Of a DNA stretch of 64,000 bases, positions 18,201 through 25,249 are shown in pieces; position 1 is the first letter of the stretch, and each line of letters begins with the position of its first letter. Position numbers and translations under genes: made by a program. Source of the stretch: Cloacibacterium normanense (GTDB lineage: Bacteria > Bacteroidota > Bacteroidia > Flavobacteriales > Weeksellaceae); contig NZ_CP034157.1 of NCBI RefSeq assembly GCF_003860565.1, positions 2,170,001 through 2,234,000 of the forward strand, given 5' to 3'. The notes beneath the pieces were generated by a model. It worked only from the letters and a program-made list of their open reading frames with translations. It was not told the DNA's origin and did no database searches.

Positions 18201-18662
18201 AAAGATATGAAAACGGTTGCTGGTGAAATTACTAATATGACTTCAGAGCAAATTTCCACCATTGAAAAAGAAGGAAAAATGACCATCGCAGGTTACGAAA
18301 TCGGTTTAGAAGATGTAGAAATTTCTACAAAAGATATCCCAGGTTGGACGGTTGCTAGCGAAGGAAAAACAACGGTAGCGCTTGATTTAACCATTACAGA
18401 TGAATTAAAATCTGAAGGAATTGCGAGAGAATTCATCAATAGAGTTCAGAATTTAAGAAAAGACAAGGATTTCGACCTAACAGACAGAATTTCAATCAGT
18501 TTAGAAGAAAACTGTCCGTTTAGAAAAGAACTTACTAACAATGAACAATATATTTGTACAGAAGTATTGTCAGATAAAATAGAATTTGTAATTTCACTCG
18601 CAAATTTTGAAGAAATCGAAATTGACGAAGTTAAATTTAATGTTAATATTGAAAAAATATAA
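15255..18662 (+). CDS. ileS: Isoleucyl-tRNA synthetase
   Basis: 1135 residues. The class I HIGH motif appears as PGIHH in PPSANGMPGIHHV (residues 48-60) and KMSKR at 687-691. The CP1 editing domain contains AWTTTPWTLPSN and DFVTTEDGTGIVHIAPTFG; GWDTHGLPVE and DQTRGWFYTLH fit IleS. The C-terminal anticodon-binding domain is of the longer, eukaryote-like type common in Bacteroidota, ending without a zinc finger. An odd heptad-repeat segment (15931-15961) adds about ten residues just before the editing domain. The dksA-like gene follows after 5 nt, suggesting co-transcription. Confidence 0.97.
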   Translation: MKKFTEYKQLNLNAVADNVANFWKANQTFKKSVETREGKPEYVFYEGPPSANGMPGIHHVMARALKDIFCRYQTQNGKQVFRKAGWDTHGLPVELGVEKELGITKEDIGKKITVEEYNQACRNAVMRYTDVWNDLTEKIGYWVDLDNPYITYEPKYMETVWWLLKQLYNKDLLYKGYTIQPYSPKAGTGLSSHELNQPGTYRDVSDTTVVAQFSVKQLSEKASEKISNLESQISNLSILAWTTTPWTLPSNTALAVGRDIEYVLVKTFNQYTFEPINIILARPLLEKQFGKKFVEGTDEDFANYTAESKTIPYQVLAEFTGEDLAGTTYEQLIPWFLPAENPEKAFRVIIGDFVTTEDGTGIVHIAPTFGADDNRVAQENGIPPMLVKDENDNLVPLVDLTGRFLKGENVPELFSGKYIKNEYYDEGTAPEKSWDVELAILLKTENKAFKVEKYVHSYPHCWRTDKPVLYYPLDSWFVKMTSVRNRLVELNETINWKPKSTGEGRFANWLENVNDWNLSRSRYWGIPLPIWRSEDLKEQKVIGSVEELVNEIQKSIEAGFMTENPFKDFEVGNMSAENYAKIDLHKNIVDAITLVSDSGKPMKRESDLIDVWFDSGSMPYAQLHYPFENKELIDSGKAFPADFIAEGVDQTRGWFYTLHAIGTTVFDSIAYKNVMSNGLVLDKNGQKMSKRLGNAIDPFETLQKYGPDATRWYMISNANPWENLKFDLEGIDEVRRKFFGTLYNTYSFFSLYANVDGFNYSEEEVENRPEIDRWILSELNLLVKDVTEFYEDYEPTKVARAINNFVNDNLSNWYVRLCRRRFWKGDYSEDKISAYQTLYTCLETVAKISAPIAPFFMDQLYQDLNAVTGKDAAESVHLTDFPKVDESLIDQNLVEKTHLAQTITSMVFSLRKKENVKVRQPLQKVMIPILDKKTEEQILAVSELIKQEVNVKELQLINAEEASHLIVKQIKPNFKSLGQRLGKDMKTVAGEITNMTSEQISTIEKEGKMTIAGYEIGLEDVEISTKDIPGWTVASEGKTTVALDLTITDELKSEGIAREFINRVQNLRKDKDFDLTDRISISLEENCPFRKELTNNEQYICTEVLSDKIEFVISLANFEEIEIDEVKFNVNIEKI
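15931..15961 (+). repeat. Heptamer tandem repeat inside ileS
   Basis: TCTCAAA occurs four times (the second copy is TCTCGAA) followed by TCT. It is in frame and encodes SNLESQISNL, just before the conserved ILAWTTTPWTLPSN. The same kind of word is typical of intergenic repeats, so this looks like a repeat that expanded inside a surface loop. Confidence 0.75.
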
Positions 18663-18667
18663 CAAAG

Positions 18668-19048
18668 ATGGCAGAAGAAAGAGTAAGATATAGTGACGCT
18701 GAGTTACAAGAATTTAAGAAAATCATACAAGACAAAATAGCAAAGGCTGAAAAAGATTTAGCCCTTATTAACGAAAGTTTCATCAATGACCAAAATAATG
18801 GCACAGATGACACTTCTCCTACCTTCAAAGCTTTCGAAGAAGGAGCAGAAACGCTAAGCAAAGAGCAAAATTCTATTTTGGCTGGAAGACAAGAAAAATT
18901 CATTCGTGACCTAAAACACGCTTTAATAAGAATTGAAAACAAAACTTACGGCGTTTGTAGAGTGACTGGTAAATTAATCCCAAAAGAAAGATTAATGGCG
19001 GTTCCTCATGCTACATTAAGCATTGAAGCGAAAAATATGCAAAGATAA
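18668..19048 (+). CDS. DksA/TraR-family protein lacking the zinc cysteines
   Basis: 126 residues: an N-terminal coiled coil (LQEFKKIIQDKIAKAEKDL), a central EGAETLSKEQNSILAGRQEKF, and a C-terminal globular part YGVCRVTGKLIPKERLMAVP resembling the DksA zinc finger. Of the four zinc ligands in classical members only one Cys remains (YGVC), so the finger is zinc-free or rebuilt. DksA proteins bind in the RNA polymerase secondary channel and modulate initiation with ppGpp. It lies 5 nt after ileS. Confidence 0.85.
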   Translation: MAEERVRYSDAELQEFKKIIQDKIAKAEKDLALINESFINDQNNGTDDTSPTFKAFEEGAETLSKEQNSILAGRQEKFIRDLKHALIRIENKTYGVCRVTGKLIPKERLMAVPHATLSIEAKNMQR

Positions 19049-19049
19049 A

Positions 19050-19135
19050 TTTGTACTTTGTACAACTTATAATGTGCAATGTATAATGTATTTTGAAAAA
19101 GATTCATTGTACTTTGTGCATTTTATATTTTTATA
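19050..19135. repeat. Intergenic TGTAC/TGCA palindromic repeats
   Basis: TTGTACTTTGTACAA is palindromic and recurs as ATTGTACTTTGTGCAT; ATAATGTGCAATGTATAATG lies between them. It separates the DksA-like gene from the next ORF and looks like a flavobacterial intergenic repeat. Confidence 0.4.
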
Positions 19136-19144
19136 CCATCAACT

Positions 19145-19387
19145 ATGGAACTTTTATTTCTAGTGCTTGCCATTGCAGTCATTTTTATTTTTTTCTTCAG
19201 AAAAGACATCAAAGAAAAAATAAATCCTGACCAAACTAAAAACTACACCATAGATGATAAATATAATGCTGCCAAACGCGAAAGAGAAAAAGAAATAGAC
19301 CAACTCTTAAGCAAAATGGGCAAAAACGGAATTGCAGATTTAAGCGAAAAAGACCGAAAAAGATTAGAAGAATTATCTAAAAAATAA
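19145..19387 (+). CDS. Small membrane-anchored protein, DUF6576-like tail
   Basis: 80 residues: one N-terminal membrane helix (LLFLVLAIAVIFIFFF), a charged linker and a helical C-terminus (IDQLLSKMGKNGIADLSEKD) that resembles the short tail found at the end of Bacteroidota rhomboid proteases (DUF6576 type). Such tails are probably protein-interaction segments. Function is unknown. It sits in a run of same-strand genes leading to lspA. Confidence 0.65.
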   Translation: MELLFLVLAIAVIFIFFFRKDIKEKINPDQTKNYTIDDKYNAAKREREKEIDQLLSKMGKNGIADLSEKDRKRLEELSKK

Positions 19388-19440
19388 ATGAATAAGCGTT
19401 ATCAATTTGTAAAATCATAACGCTTTTAAATAAACCTAAA

Positions 19441-19641
19441 ATGGAATCACTTATCGTTCACCTAAAAAACCAAATGGAACTCAATGCACTGAAAAGTGTA
19501 ATGAAAGAAATGGGGATTAAATATGAAAAATTTCACACCAGAAATAATAAAACAAACCCTTTTGTAGAAAAAAAAATTTCAGCCAAAAAAGCGGTAAAAA
19601 CCACTAAAAACTTTAAAGAAAAACCAAAATCAGGATTATAA
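19441..19641 (+). CDS. Small basic hypothetical protein
   Basis: 66 residues. The N-terminal 35 (ESLIVHLKNQMELNALKSVM) resemble a small Bacteroidota family of proteins often annotated as hypothetical or antitoxin-like; the tail is Lys-rich. Its stop codon overlaps the ATG of lspA (TAATG at 19639-19643), so translation is probably coupled. No toxin partner is adjacent, so an antitoxin role is not supported here. Confidence 0.65.
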   Translation: MESLIVHLKNQMELNALKSVMKEMGIKYEKFHTRNNKTNPFVEKKISAKKAVKTTKNFKEKPKSGL

Positions 19642-20264
19642 TGAAAAAAATCGTACTTGTTACTTTTATCGTTTTATTAATCGACCAATTGTCTAAAATT
19701 TACGTAAAAACTCATTTTAATCTCAATGAAAGCATAGAAGTTTTCGGGCAAGATTGGTGGAGATTCACTTTCGTAGAAAACCCTGGAATGGCTTATGGTT
19801 TACAATTCGGCGGCTTACTTGGTAAATATGCACTTGTCATCATCAGAATTTTCTTAATTGGAGGAATGATTTATCTTTTTAGAAAATGGCTCAAAGAAGG
19901 CGCTTCTAATTATTTATTGATTCCGATGTCTATGATTTTTGCAGGAGCCATCGGAAACTTGATTGACGGAATGTTCTATGGATTAATTTTCGATTCTGGA
20001 ATGGTTTATGACTCAACGATTGATAGATGGATTGGTTATGACGGGATTTCTCAATTTACAGAATTCGGGAAAGGCTATTCACATTTCATGAAAGGTTGTG
20101 TAGTAGACATGTTTCATTTTCCGATGTTCTCATTTAATCTTTTTGGAAAGCATTTTGAATTTTTCAGTTACATTTTTAATGTAGCCGATTCTGCCATCAC
20201 CATTGGTGCTATTTTCTTACTTATTTTCAAAAGGAAAGCTTTTCCTAATGGATTTGAACTGTAA
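19641..20264 (+). CDS. lspA: Lipoprotein signal peptidase (signal peptidase II)
   Basis: 207 residues with four membrane helices. Family motifs: DQLSKIYVK near residues 15-23, FVENPGMAYGL, AGAIGNLIDGMFYG, and the two catalytic aspartates in GCVVDMFHFP and FNVADSAITIG. It cleaves the signal peptide from diacylglyceryl-modified prolipoproteins in the inner membrane, and many lipoproteins in this window would be substrates. It is slightly longer than the E. coli enzyme because of a loop around SGMVYDSTIDRWIGYDGIS, common in Bacteroidota. Confidence 0.96.
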   Translation: MKKIVLVTFIVLLIDQLSKIYVKTHFNLNESIEVFGQDWWRFTFVENPGMAYGLQFGGLLGKYALVIIRIFLIGGMIYLFRKWLKEGASNYLLIPMSMIFAGAIGNLIDGMFYGLIFDSGMVYDSTIDRWIGYDGISQFTEFGKGYSHFMKGCVVDMFHFPMFSFNLFGKHFEFFSYIFNVADSAITIGAIFLLIFKRKAFPNGFEL

Positions 20265-20267
20265 AGA

Positions 20268-20910
20268 TTGAAAACATTAAAAAAAATAATATATTTTGGT
20301 CTGATTTTCTTCGGAATCTCAGTCCTTTTTATCTTTTGGGCAAATTATAAAAATAGAATCTGAAACCAAGGATTTAGTTACTTATGATATTCAAAAACTA
20401 CCCAACGAAAAAGTGGGCTTACTGCTCGGAACTGGCAAATTTTTAAAAAATGGATGTAAAAATCTCTATTTTTTCAACAGAATAGATGCCACCGAACAAC
20501 TCTATAAATCGGGAAAAATACAATATATTTTGATTAGCGGAGATAATTCTACAAAAAATTACAGCGAACCAGAAGATATGCAAGCTGAATTGATAAAAAG
20601 AGGAATCCCAGCTGATAAAATCGTGCTGGATTTCGCAGGTTTTAGAACTTTGGATTCTGTAGTGAGAGCTAAAGAAATTTTCGGACAAAATTCTTTCATC
20701 ATCATTTCACAGAAATTCCACAACGAAAGAGCAATCTTTCTTGCTAGAAAATACGGAATTGAAGCCTATGGTTTTAATGCAAAAGATGTGAATAAATACT
20801 TCGGTTTTAAAACTAAAGTAAGAGAATATTTTGCCAGAGCTAAAGTTTTTGTAGATTTTCTTTTAGGAGTAGAACCTAAATTTGGTGGGGAGAAAGTGGA
20901 GATTTCTTGA
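20268..20910 (+). pseudogene. SanA/YdcF-like (DUF218) protein with a +1 frameshift
   Basis: A TTG at 20268 opens a frame with a typical membrane anchor (KKIIYFGLIFFGISVLFIFW, then ANYK) that stops at TGA 20361. The continuation IESETKDLVTYDIQKLPNEK then GLLLGTGKF is in another frame and runs to 20910. The two halves join if one A is removed from the AAAAA run at 20349-20353, giving 213 residues, the usual SanA length. The 3' part alone would start at GTG 20413 (165 residues) without its anchor. DUF218 proteins affect the envelope barrier. The defect may be a real mutation or a homopolymer sequencing error. The gene starts 3 nt after lspA. Confidence 0.8.
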
Positions 20911-20952
20911 AAATCTAAATTAACAATTTATTTTTTACCCCGAATATTATAA

Positions 20953-21627
20953 TTATTTTTTTGTTGATTTATACTGTTTAAATGTTGAATGTAATCCATC
21001 AATATGTTCAAAAAGATGTGGTTTGATTGGATTCCACATCGGATCAAGTAAAAAATCAATCCCCTCTCGTCTTGCTAATTTAGCTGCAGGAACAAAATCA
21101 CTATCCCCAGCTATTAAGATAATTTGATCAACTTGTTTTTTTAATGTAATTGATGCAATGTCCAATCCGATTTTCATATCAACCATCTTTTGAGTAAAAT
21201 CAAATTGAACATCGTTTTCAGTTAAGTCACTTATTACAATTTTTCCATTCAAAAGGTCTTTAGTTTTAGATGGCTTAATTATCCACTTATTTTTATCTTC
21301 TAAAACACCTAATCTTAAAGCTACTTTCCTTTTTTTTCTAAGTTCTTCAAAAAAAGCGACTTGAAATTTATATTGGTCAGTCTTAGAGAAGTCTAAAGCT
21401 TTTCCAGTAACAGGATTGTGTTGTTTTTTATCATATGGCAAACAATCATAATAAAATATTCTATATAAATCATACTTCTCACTTTTTGCTTGCTCTAAAT
21501 GTTTTATACACATTGTCCATAAATCATTCGCGGTTCTAATAGGGTCTAAACTCGTGGCTCTAATAATACTTCTGTATCTTTTAATAAAAAATCCACCATC
21601 TACTAAAATTGCTGTTTTCTTTTTCAT
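20953..21627 (-). CDS. NYN-domain (LabA/DUF88-like) putative ribonuclease
   Basis: 224 residues of the PIN-like NYN fold: ILVDGGFFIKRYR at residues 7-19 (first acidic residue D9), KMVDMKIGLDIASITLKK in the middle (acidic residues after QKMVD) and LIAGDSDFVPAAKLARREG with the DSD pair, then LLDPMWNPIKPHLFEHIDGL. The acidic cluster is intact, so Mg2+-dependent RNA cleavage is expected from the family. Substrate is unknown. It is preceded by a strong promoter and a compact hairpin RNA with U-tract (21641-21710), an arrangement worth testing as autoregulation or an RNA partner. Confidence 0.85.
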   Translation of the reverse strand: MKKKTAILVDGGFFIKRYRSIIRATSLDPIRTANDLWTMCIKHLEQAKSEKYDLYRIFYYDCLPYDKKQHNPVTGKALDFSKTDQYKFQVAFFEELRKKRKVALRLGVLEDKNKWIIKPSKTKDLLNGKIVISDLTENDVQFDFTQKMVDMKIGLDIASITLKKQVDQIILIAGDSDFVPAAKLARREGIDFLLDPMWNPIKPHLFEHIDGLHSTFKQYKSTKK

Positions 21628-21640
21628 AAATTAAACTATA

Positions 21641-21710
21641 AAAAAAGCTCTAGGGTAGGCATTCTCGCTATATGTTTGAAAATGAGAATACTTTGCCAAG
21701 AGCACTATTA
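21641..21710 (-). ncRNA. Structured leader RNA upstream of the NYN gene
   Basis: Read on the minus strand: GCTCT (21703-21699) pairs with AGAGC (21651-21647); GGC (21697-21695) with GCC (21660-21658); TTCTC (21688-21684) with GAGAA (21666-21662). The stem is interrupted by internal loops and capped by a 17-nt loop, and is followed by a run of six or seven T (21646-21640). Transcription should start near 21710, so the RNA is about 65-70 nt. It ends 14-20 nt before the NYN ATG at 21627. No known Rfam family is recognised from memory. Confidence 0.55.
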
Positions 21711-21716
21711 TATTTA

Positions 21717-21747
21717 CAAATTTACAACTTGTTTTTAAATTTGCAAA
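21717..21747 (-). promoter_or_regulatory. Promoter of the NYN leader RNA
   Basis: On the minus strand TTTG (21747-21744), exactly 19 nt, TAAATTTG (21724-21717): a full match to the Bacteroidota promoter pattern. Confidence 0.7.
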
Positions 21748-21931
21748 TTTCTTGCCATCTTTTTTGTTTAATTAAGTAAATACTTGTTAATGATTTTAAA
21801 AATCAACATGTGCAAATATATTGCCAGAACAATAATTTTTCTTAAACTAGCTTTCCGTAAAAAGCCAAAACACCAAAAATCTTTAGAAAGAATGTAATGA
21901 TTTTCTAAGCTGGAAAACCATTTCTTTTCCG

Positions 21932-21939
21932 TATTTTTG
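21932..21939 (+). promoter_or_regulatory. Candidate -7 element of trpS
   Basis: TATTTTTG matches TAnnTTTG. The -33 position is weak. It implies a leader of about 80 nt that contains the repeats at 21944-22018. Confidence 0.4.
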
Positions 21940-21943
21940 CAAA

Positions 21944-22018
21944 ACTTTGTCAAAGATTCCTTTGCTTCACAAAAACTTTGACAAAGTAATCATTTATCAA
22001 TCATCATTTATCAATCAT
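21944..22018. repeat. Inverted and tandem repeats in the trpS leader
   Basis: A 12-bp inverted repeat, ACTTTGTCAAAG (21944-21955) and CTTTGACAAAGT (21976-21987), each arm itself nearly palindromic, is followed by a perfect tandem duplication of CATTTATCAATCAT (21991-22004 and 22005-22018). The rest of the 21748-21931 gap shows no gene. Confidence 0.7.
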
Positions 22019-22024
22019 AGAAAA

Positions 22025-22993
22025 ATGTCAAGAATTTTAACCGGAATACAAGCAACAGGAACTCCACATTTAGGAAATCTTTTGGGAGCCATCATTCCTG
22101 CTATAGAATTATCTAAAAAATCTGAAAACGAATCGTTTTTGTTTATCGCAAACATGCACTCTTTAACGCAGATTAAAAATGCAGAAGAACTTAGACAAAA
22201 CACTTACGAAATCGCAGCAGCGTGGTTAGCTTGTGGTTTAGACACCGAAAAAACTTATTTCTATAGACAAAGTGATATTCCTGAAGTTTGTGAACTTTCT
22301 TGGTATTTATCTTGCTTTTTTCCTTTTTCCAGATTGCAATTAGCGCATTCTTTCAAAGATAAAGCAGACCGTTTAGAAGATGTAAATGCAGGACTTTTCA
22401 CCTATCCTATGTTGATGGCGGCAGATATTTTATTGTATGACGCAGAAATCGTTCCTGTAGGAAAAGACCAGTTACAGCATTTGGAAATGGCGAGAGATGT
22501 AGGTGCGAGATTCAACAATCAAATGGGAGAAATTTTCGTACTTCCACAAGCTGAATTGCAAGAAAACACGAAATACGTTCCGGGAATTGACGGACATAAA
22601 ATGTCTAAATCTAGAGGAAATATCATCAATATTTTCCTTCCAGAAAAGCAATTAAAAAAACAAGTGATGGCTATCGAAACGGATTCTACTCCTCTAGAAG
22701 AGCCGAAAAACCCTGACACTTGTAAAGTTTTTGCCATTTATTCTTTACTCACAAATGAAACGCAAATCGCAGAAATGCGTGCTAAATATTTGGCAGGAAA
22801 TTACGGTTATGGTCATGCTAAAACAGAATTACTCAATCTAATTCTAGAAAATTTCAAAACGGAAAGAGAGAAATTCGATTATTACATGAACAATCTTTCT
22901 GAATTGGACGCTAAATTGCAAGAAGGCGCAGAAAAAACCAGAAAAATTGCCGCAGAAACTTTAAAAAGAGTAAGATTAAGCTTAGGAATGTAA
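22025..22993 (+). CDS. trpS: Tryptophanyl-tRNA synthetase
   Basis: 322 residues from ATG 22025 (MSRILTGIQATGTPHLGNLL); an upstream TTG in frame would add 26 residues encoded by the repeat-rich leader and is rejected. Class Ic motifs: TGTPHLGNLLGA (HIGH equivalent) and GHKMSKSRGN (KMSKS). PVGKDQLQHLEMARD is the Trp/ATP-binding segment. Length is normal. It charges tRNA-Trp. No Trp codon leader or T-box is visible upstream. Confidence 0.97.
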   Translation: MSRILTGIQATGTPHLGNLLGAIIPAIELSKKSENESFLFIANMHSLTQIKNAEELRQNTYEIAAAWLACGLDTEKTYFYRQSDIPEVCELSWYLSCFFPFSRLQLAHSFKDKADRLEDVNAGLFTYPMLMAADILLYDAEIVPVGKDQLQHLEMARDVGARFNNQMGEIFVLPQAELQENTKYVPGIDGHKMSKSRGNIINIFLPEKQLKKQVMAIETDSTPLEEPKNPDTCKVFAIYSLLTNETQIAEMRAKYLAGNYGYGHAKTELLNLILENFKTEREKFDYYMNNLSELDAKLQEGAEKTRKIAAETLKRVRLSLGM

Positions 22994-23015
22994 TTTCTAA
23001 TGAATCATAAATTAA

Positions 23016-23044
23016 AAAACCTTTCAGAAGTCTGAAAGGTTTTT
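23016..23044. terminator. Bidirectional terminator between trpS and HAD gene
   Basis: AAAACCTTTCAGA (23016-23028) and TCTGAAAGGTTTT (23031-23043) form a long stem with A-runs and T-runs on either side, so it can serve both convergent genes. Confidence 0.8.
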
Positions 23045-23047
23045 GTT

Positions 23048-23746
23048 TTATAAATAGTTTTTAATTTCCTCCAAATTTTGAATGGTTTTCAGACCTTCCT
23101 CAGATTTATCTTCTTTTAGCGCATCAAAGAAAATAATATCTAAACCAAAATTCTGAGCTCCTTTTACATCTGCCACCCAATCATCGCCAATAAATATTGA
23201 CTCAGATTTCTCTGCATTGGCTAAATTCAAGGAATATTCGAAAATTCTTTCATCTGGTTTCATGGCATGAGCATCTTCAGCGCTCGTTACCGTTTCAAAA
23301 TATTTTTTAAGTCCAGATTTTTCTACTTTTCTGTTCGTCACTTCATGGAAACCGTTAGAAACTACGTGAAGTTGATAACCTTTCTCTTTTAAATATTCTA
23401 AAACTTCAATAGTTTGCGGAATCAATTCATTGAAATTGATGATTTCGTCTAAGAAATGCTTTTCAAAATATTGCGCTAACTGTTCGTCATCTATTCCGAA
23501 ATGTAGAAAAGTATCATAAAATCTATGTTTTCTTAGGAAATCTTTATCTATTATTCCGTCTCTAATTTTCACCCATAAATCTTCATTGATTTCATCATAT
23601 TTAGCATGAAATTCGTGAAAAAGGATGTTGTATTTTTCTGAAATTTCTTTTCTTTGGAACAATTCTTCTAAGGTAAGAACTGCATTTTTGCGGTGATCCC
23701 AAAGTGTATTATCGAGGTCAAAAAAAATGTGCCTTATGTTTTTCAT
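23048..23746 (-). CDS. HAD-family phosphatase, YjjG-like (pyrimidine 5'-nucleotidase)
   Basis: 232 residues from ATG 23746 (MKNIRHIFFDLDNTLWD); a TTG at 23755 is less likely. HAD motifs: DLDNTLW (motif I), VVSNGF (motif II), KSGLKKYFETV with a lysine nearby (motif III) and GDDWVADVKGA (motif IV). The C1 cap is helical. YjjG-type enzymes hydrolyse nucleoside monophosphates, including non-canonical ones; substrate assignment rests on overall similarity. Converges with trpS. Confidence 0.85.
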   Translation of the reverse strand: MKNIRHIFFDLDNTLWDHRKNAVLTLEELFQRKEISEKYNILFHEFHAKYDEINEDLWVKIRDGIIDKDFLRKHRFYDTFLHFGIDDEQLAQYFEKHFLDEIINFNELIPQTIEVLEYLKEKGYQLHVVSNGFHEVTNRKVEKSGLKKYFETVTSAEDAHAMKPDERIFEYSLNLANAEKSESIFIGDDWVADVKGAQNFGLDIIFFDALKEDKSEEGLKTIQNLEEIKNYL

Positions 23747-23779
23747 AGGGCACAAATTTAAGTAAAATAAGCGGTTTAT

Positions 23780-23915
23780 TTAATTTTTAGAAATGATAAA
23801 TTTCTTTTCATTTGAAGTTAAAACTGCTATACTTTTAGAATAATTTAATAAAAAATTTACTGTTGATTTTTTAGGATTCAAAACAGGTGTTTTAAGAGAG
23901 TAATTATTTTTCATA
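23780..23915 (-). pseudogene. Small hypothetical protein with a one-base frameshift (44 aa when repaired)
   Basis: ATG 23915 reads MKNNYSLKTPV, then hits a stop four codons later because of a run of five T (A at 23880-23884 on the plus strand). With four T the frame continues LNPKKSTVNFLLNYSKSI and ends at 23780, 44 residues. The continuation is rich in ordinary residues and ends cleanly. The ORF follows the ECF sigma gene on the same strand. I believe similar small proteins exist in related genomes, but could not check. The indel may be a sequencing error. Confidence 0.45.
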
Positions 23916-23969
23916 GGCTAAAAAAGTTTGTATTTTTAATCAAAACGAAACCTTTTTAGCTTTATTGTA

Positions 23970-24560
23970 TTACCTCGTTAAAATTATTTGATTTTCTTCC
24001 ATAATTTTCCTCATGTTAATCAGTGCATAACGCACTCTACCTAGCGTAGTATTGATACTCGTATTGGTTTGCTCTGCAATTTCTTTGAAACTTAATCCAT
24101 CAAAAAATCTTAATTTGATGACTTCTTGTTGGTTTTCGGGTAAGAAAACGAGCATTTTCATCAGGTCATCATAAATTTGATTTGTAATTAACCTTTCTTC
24201 TATGTTTTCCTCTGTTTCTTTAAGCAAATCAAAAATAGAAAACTCTTCGTTTTCATAAGTTGTTTCAGAAACTTTTATGTGCTTAGATTTAAGTCGATAA
24301 TGGTCTATAATAAGATTGTGCGAAATTCTTTTTGCCCAAAGAATAAATTTACCATCATCATTATATCTTCCTTCTTTTAGGGAAACAATGATTTTCATGA
24401 AGGTATCTTGAAAAACATCATTAGCGAGTTCTTCATCCATCAATTTATAGAAAATAAAAGAGAAAAGTTCTTTTTGGTGTCTTGAAATAAGAATAGAAAG
24501 TGCGTTTTCGTCGCCTTTTTGATATCTCGAAATCAGCAAACTATCAGTATGTGTTTCCAT
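23970..24560 (-). CDS. ECF-type RNA polymerase sigma factor
   Basis: 196 residues. Region 2: LISRHQKELFSFIFYKLMDE, ELANDVFQDTFMKII and FILWAKRISHNLIIDHYR (-10 recognition). Region 4: LPENQQEVIKLRFFDGLSF and KEIAEQTNTSINTTLGRVRY, the HTH. The linker is acidic (ENEEFSIFDLLKETEENIEE). No anti-sigma gene is adjacent; a frame-broken small ORF follows it. Such stand-alone ECF factors in Flavobacteriia often act in envelope or general stress responses; target genes cannot be read here. Confidence 0.93.
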   Translation of the reverse strand: METHTDSLLISRYQKGDENALSILISRHQKELFSFIFYKLMDEELANDVFQDTFMKIIVSLKEGRYNDDGKFILWAKRISHNLIIDHYRLKSKHIKVSETTYENEEFSIFDLLKETEENIEERLITNQIYDDLMKMLVFLPENQQEVIKLRFFDGLSFKEIAEQTNTSINTTLGRVRYALINMRKIMEENQIILTR

Positions 24561-24735
24561 AACTTTAACTTCATTATTATGAAACAGACTAACAAAAGCT
24601 AGCTATTTCTGGTTTTTACAGTTTATTAAATGAAGTAAAGTTTGCTCAATAGGCGATTCGATTTACGTTTTGTATGACAAATTTATAAAAAATGTTAAAT
24701 ATTCAAAATAATTTTTCAAAAAAATCGTTATTTGA

Positions 24736-25230
24736 TTATTTATTTTTCTTTGATTTACTGAAAACAACTAACGGAATATTAACCGTGAAATTTAAATTAA
24801 GTCCTTCCATTACTCTATCATTCAACTGGCTATTTCCTAGCTTAAATGCGTAACCACCAGTAAAATCTATAATTCCGAAAAGGGAGATTCCTGCTTTTGG
24901 TGCAACAAATTGAGGCGTAATTTCTGTACCTGCAAGAAAATAATAAGAATGCTGTATATCTACGTTTTTTTCGAAGTTCAATAAAATATCTCCTTGAAAC
25001 TTAGGCAAAATCGCAAATTCACCGTTTACTTTTCCCATCAAAGCAGAACCAGAAACTCTGTAAAGAACATTATCGTTCTTTAGAAAAATGAATCTTGCTC
25101 CAACTTCTCCAAAGTTTGAGTTTTGATATTCGTAACCTGCAAAAACCATAGGATGAACCGTAACCTGCGATTGCGCACGAAATCCAATGAAGAAAATACC
25201 GAAGAAAAATATATGTTTAAGAGCTTTCAT
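24736..25230 (-). CDS. Secreted/outer-membrane hypothetical protein
   Basis: 164 residues from ATG 25230 (MKALKHIFFFGIFFIGF); a longer start at 25266 would fall in the metK terminator. A signal peptide ends near RAQSQV. The mature part alternates short aromatic-rich strands (VMFAGYEYQNS type, GISLFGIIDFTGGYAFKLG, LNLNFTVNIPLVVF), suggesting a small outer membrane beta-barrel. No family recognised. It lies downstream of metK beyond a terminator. Confidence 0.7.
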   Translation of the reverse strand: MKALKHIFFFGIFFIGFRAQSQVTVHPMVFAGYEYQNSNFGEVGARFIFLKNDNVLYRVSGSALMGKVNGEFAILPKFQGDILLNFEKNVDIQHSYYFLAGTEITPQFVAPKAGISLFGIIDFTGGYAFKLGNSQLNDRVMEGLNLNFTVNIPLVVFSKSKKNK

Positions 25231-25249
25231 TCTGAAAATTTTTGTAAAA

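Noticed and set aside
20413-20910. Independent 165-residue DUF218 protein from GTG
   Set aside because: It lacks the membrane anchor that is present in another frame directly upstream; a frameshift explains both pieces.
21947-22024. Extended TTG start for trpS adding 26 residues
   Set aside because: The extra residues are encoded by the leader repeats and precede the normal MSRILTGIQATGTPHLG start.
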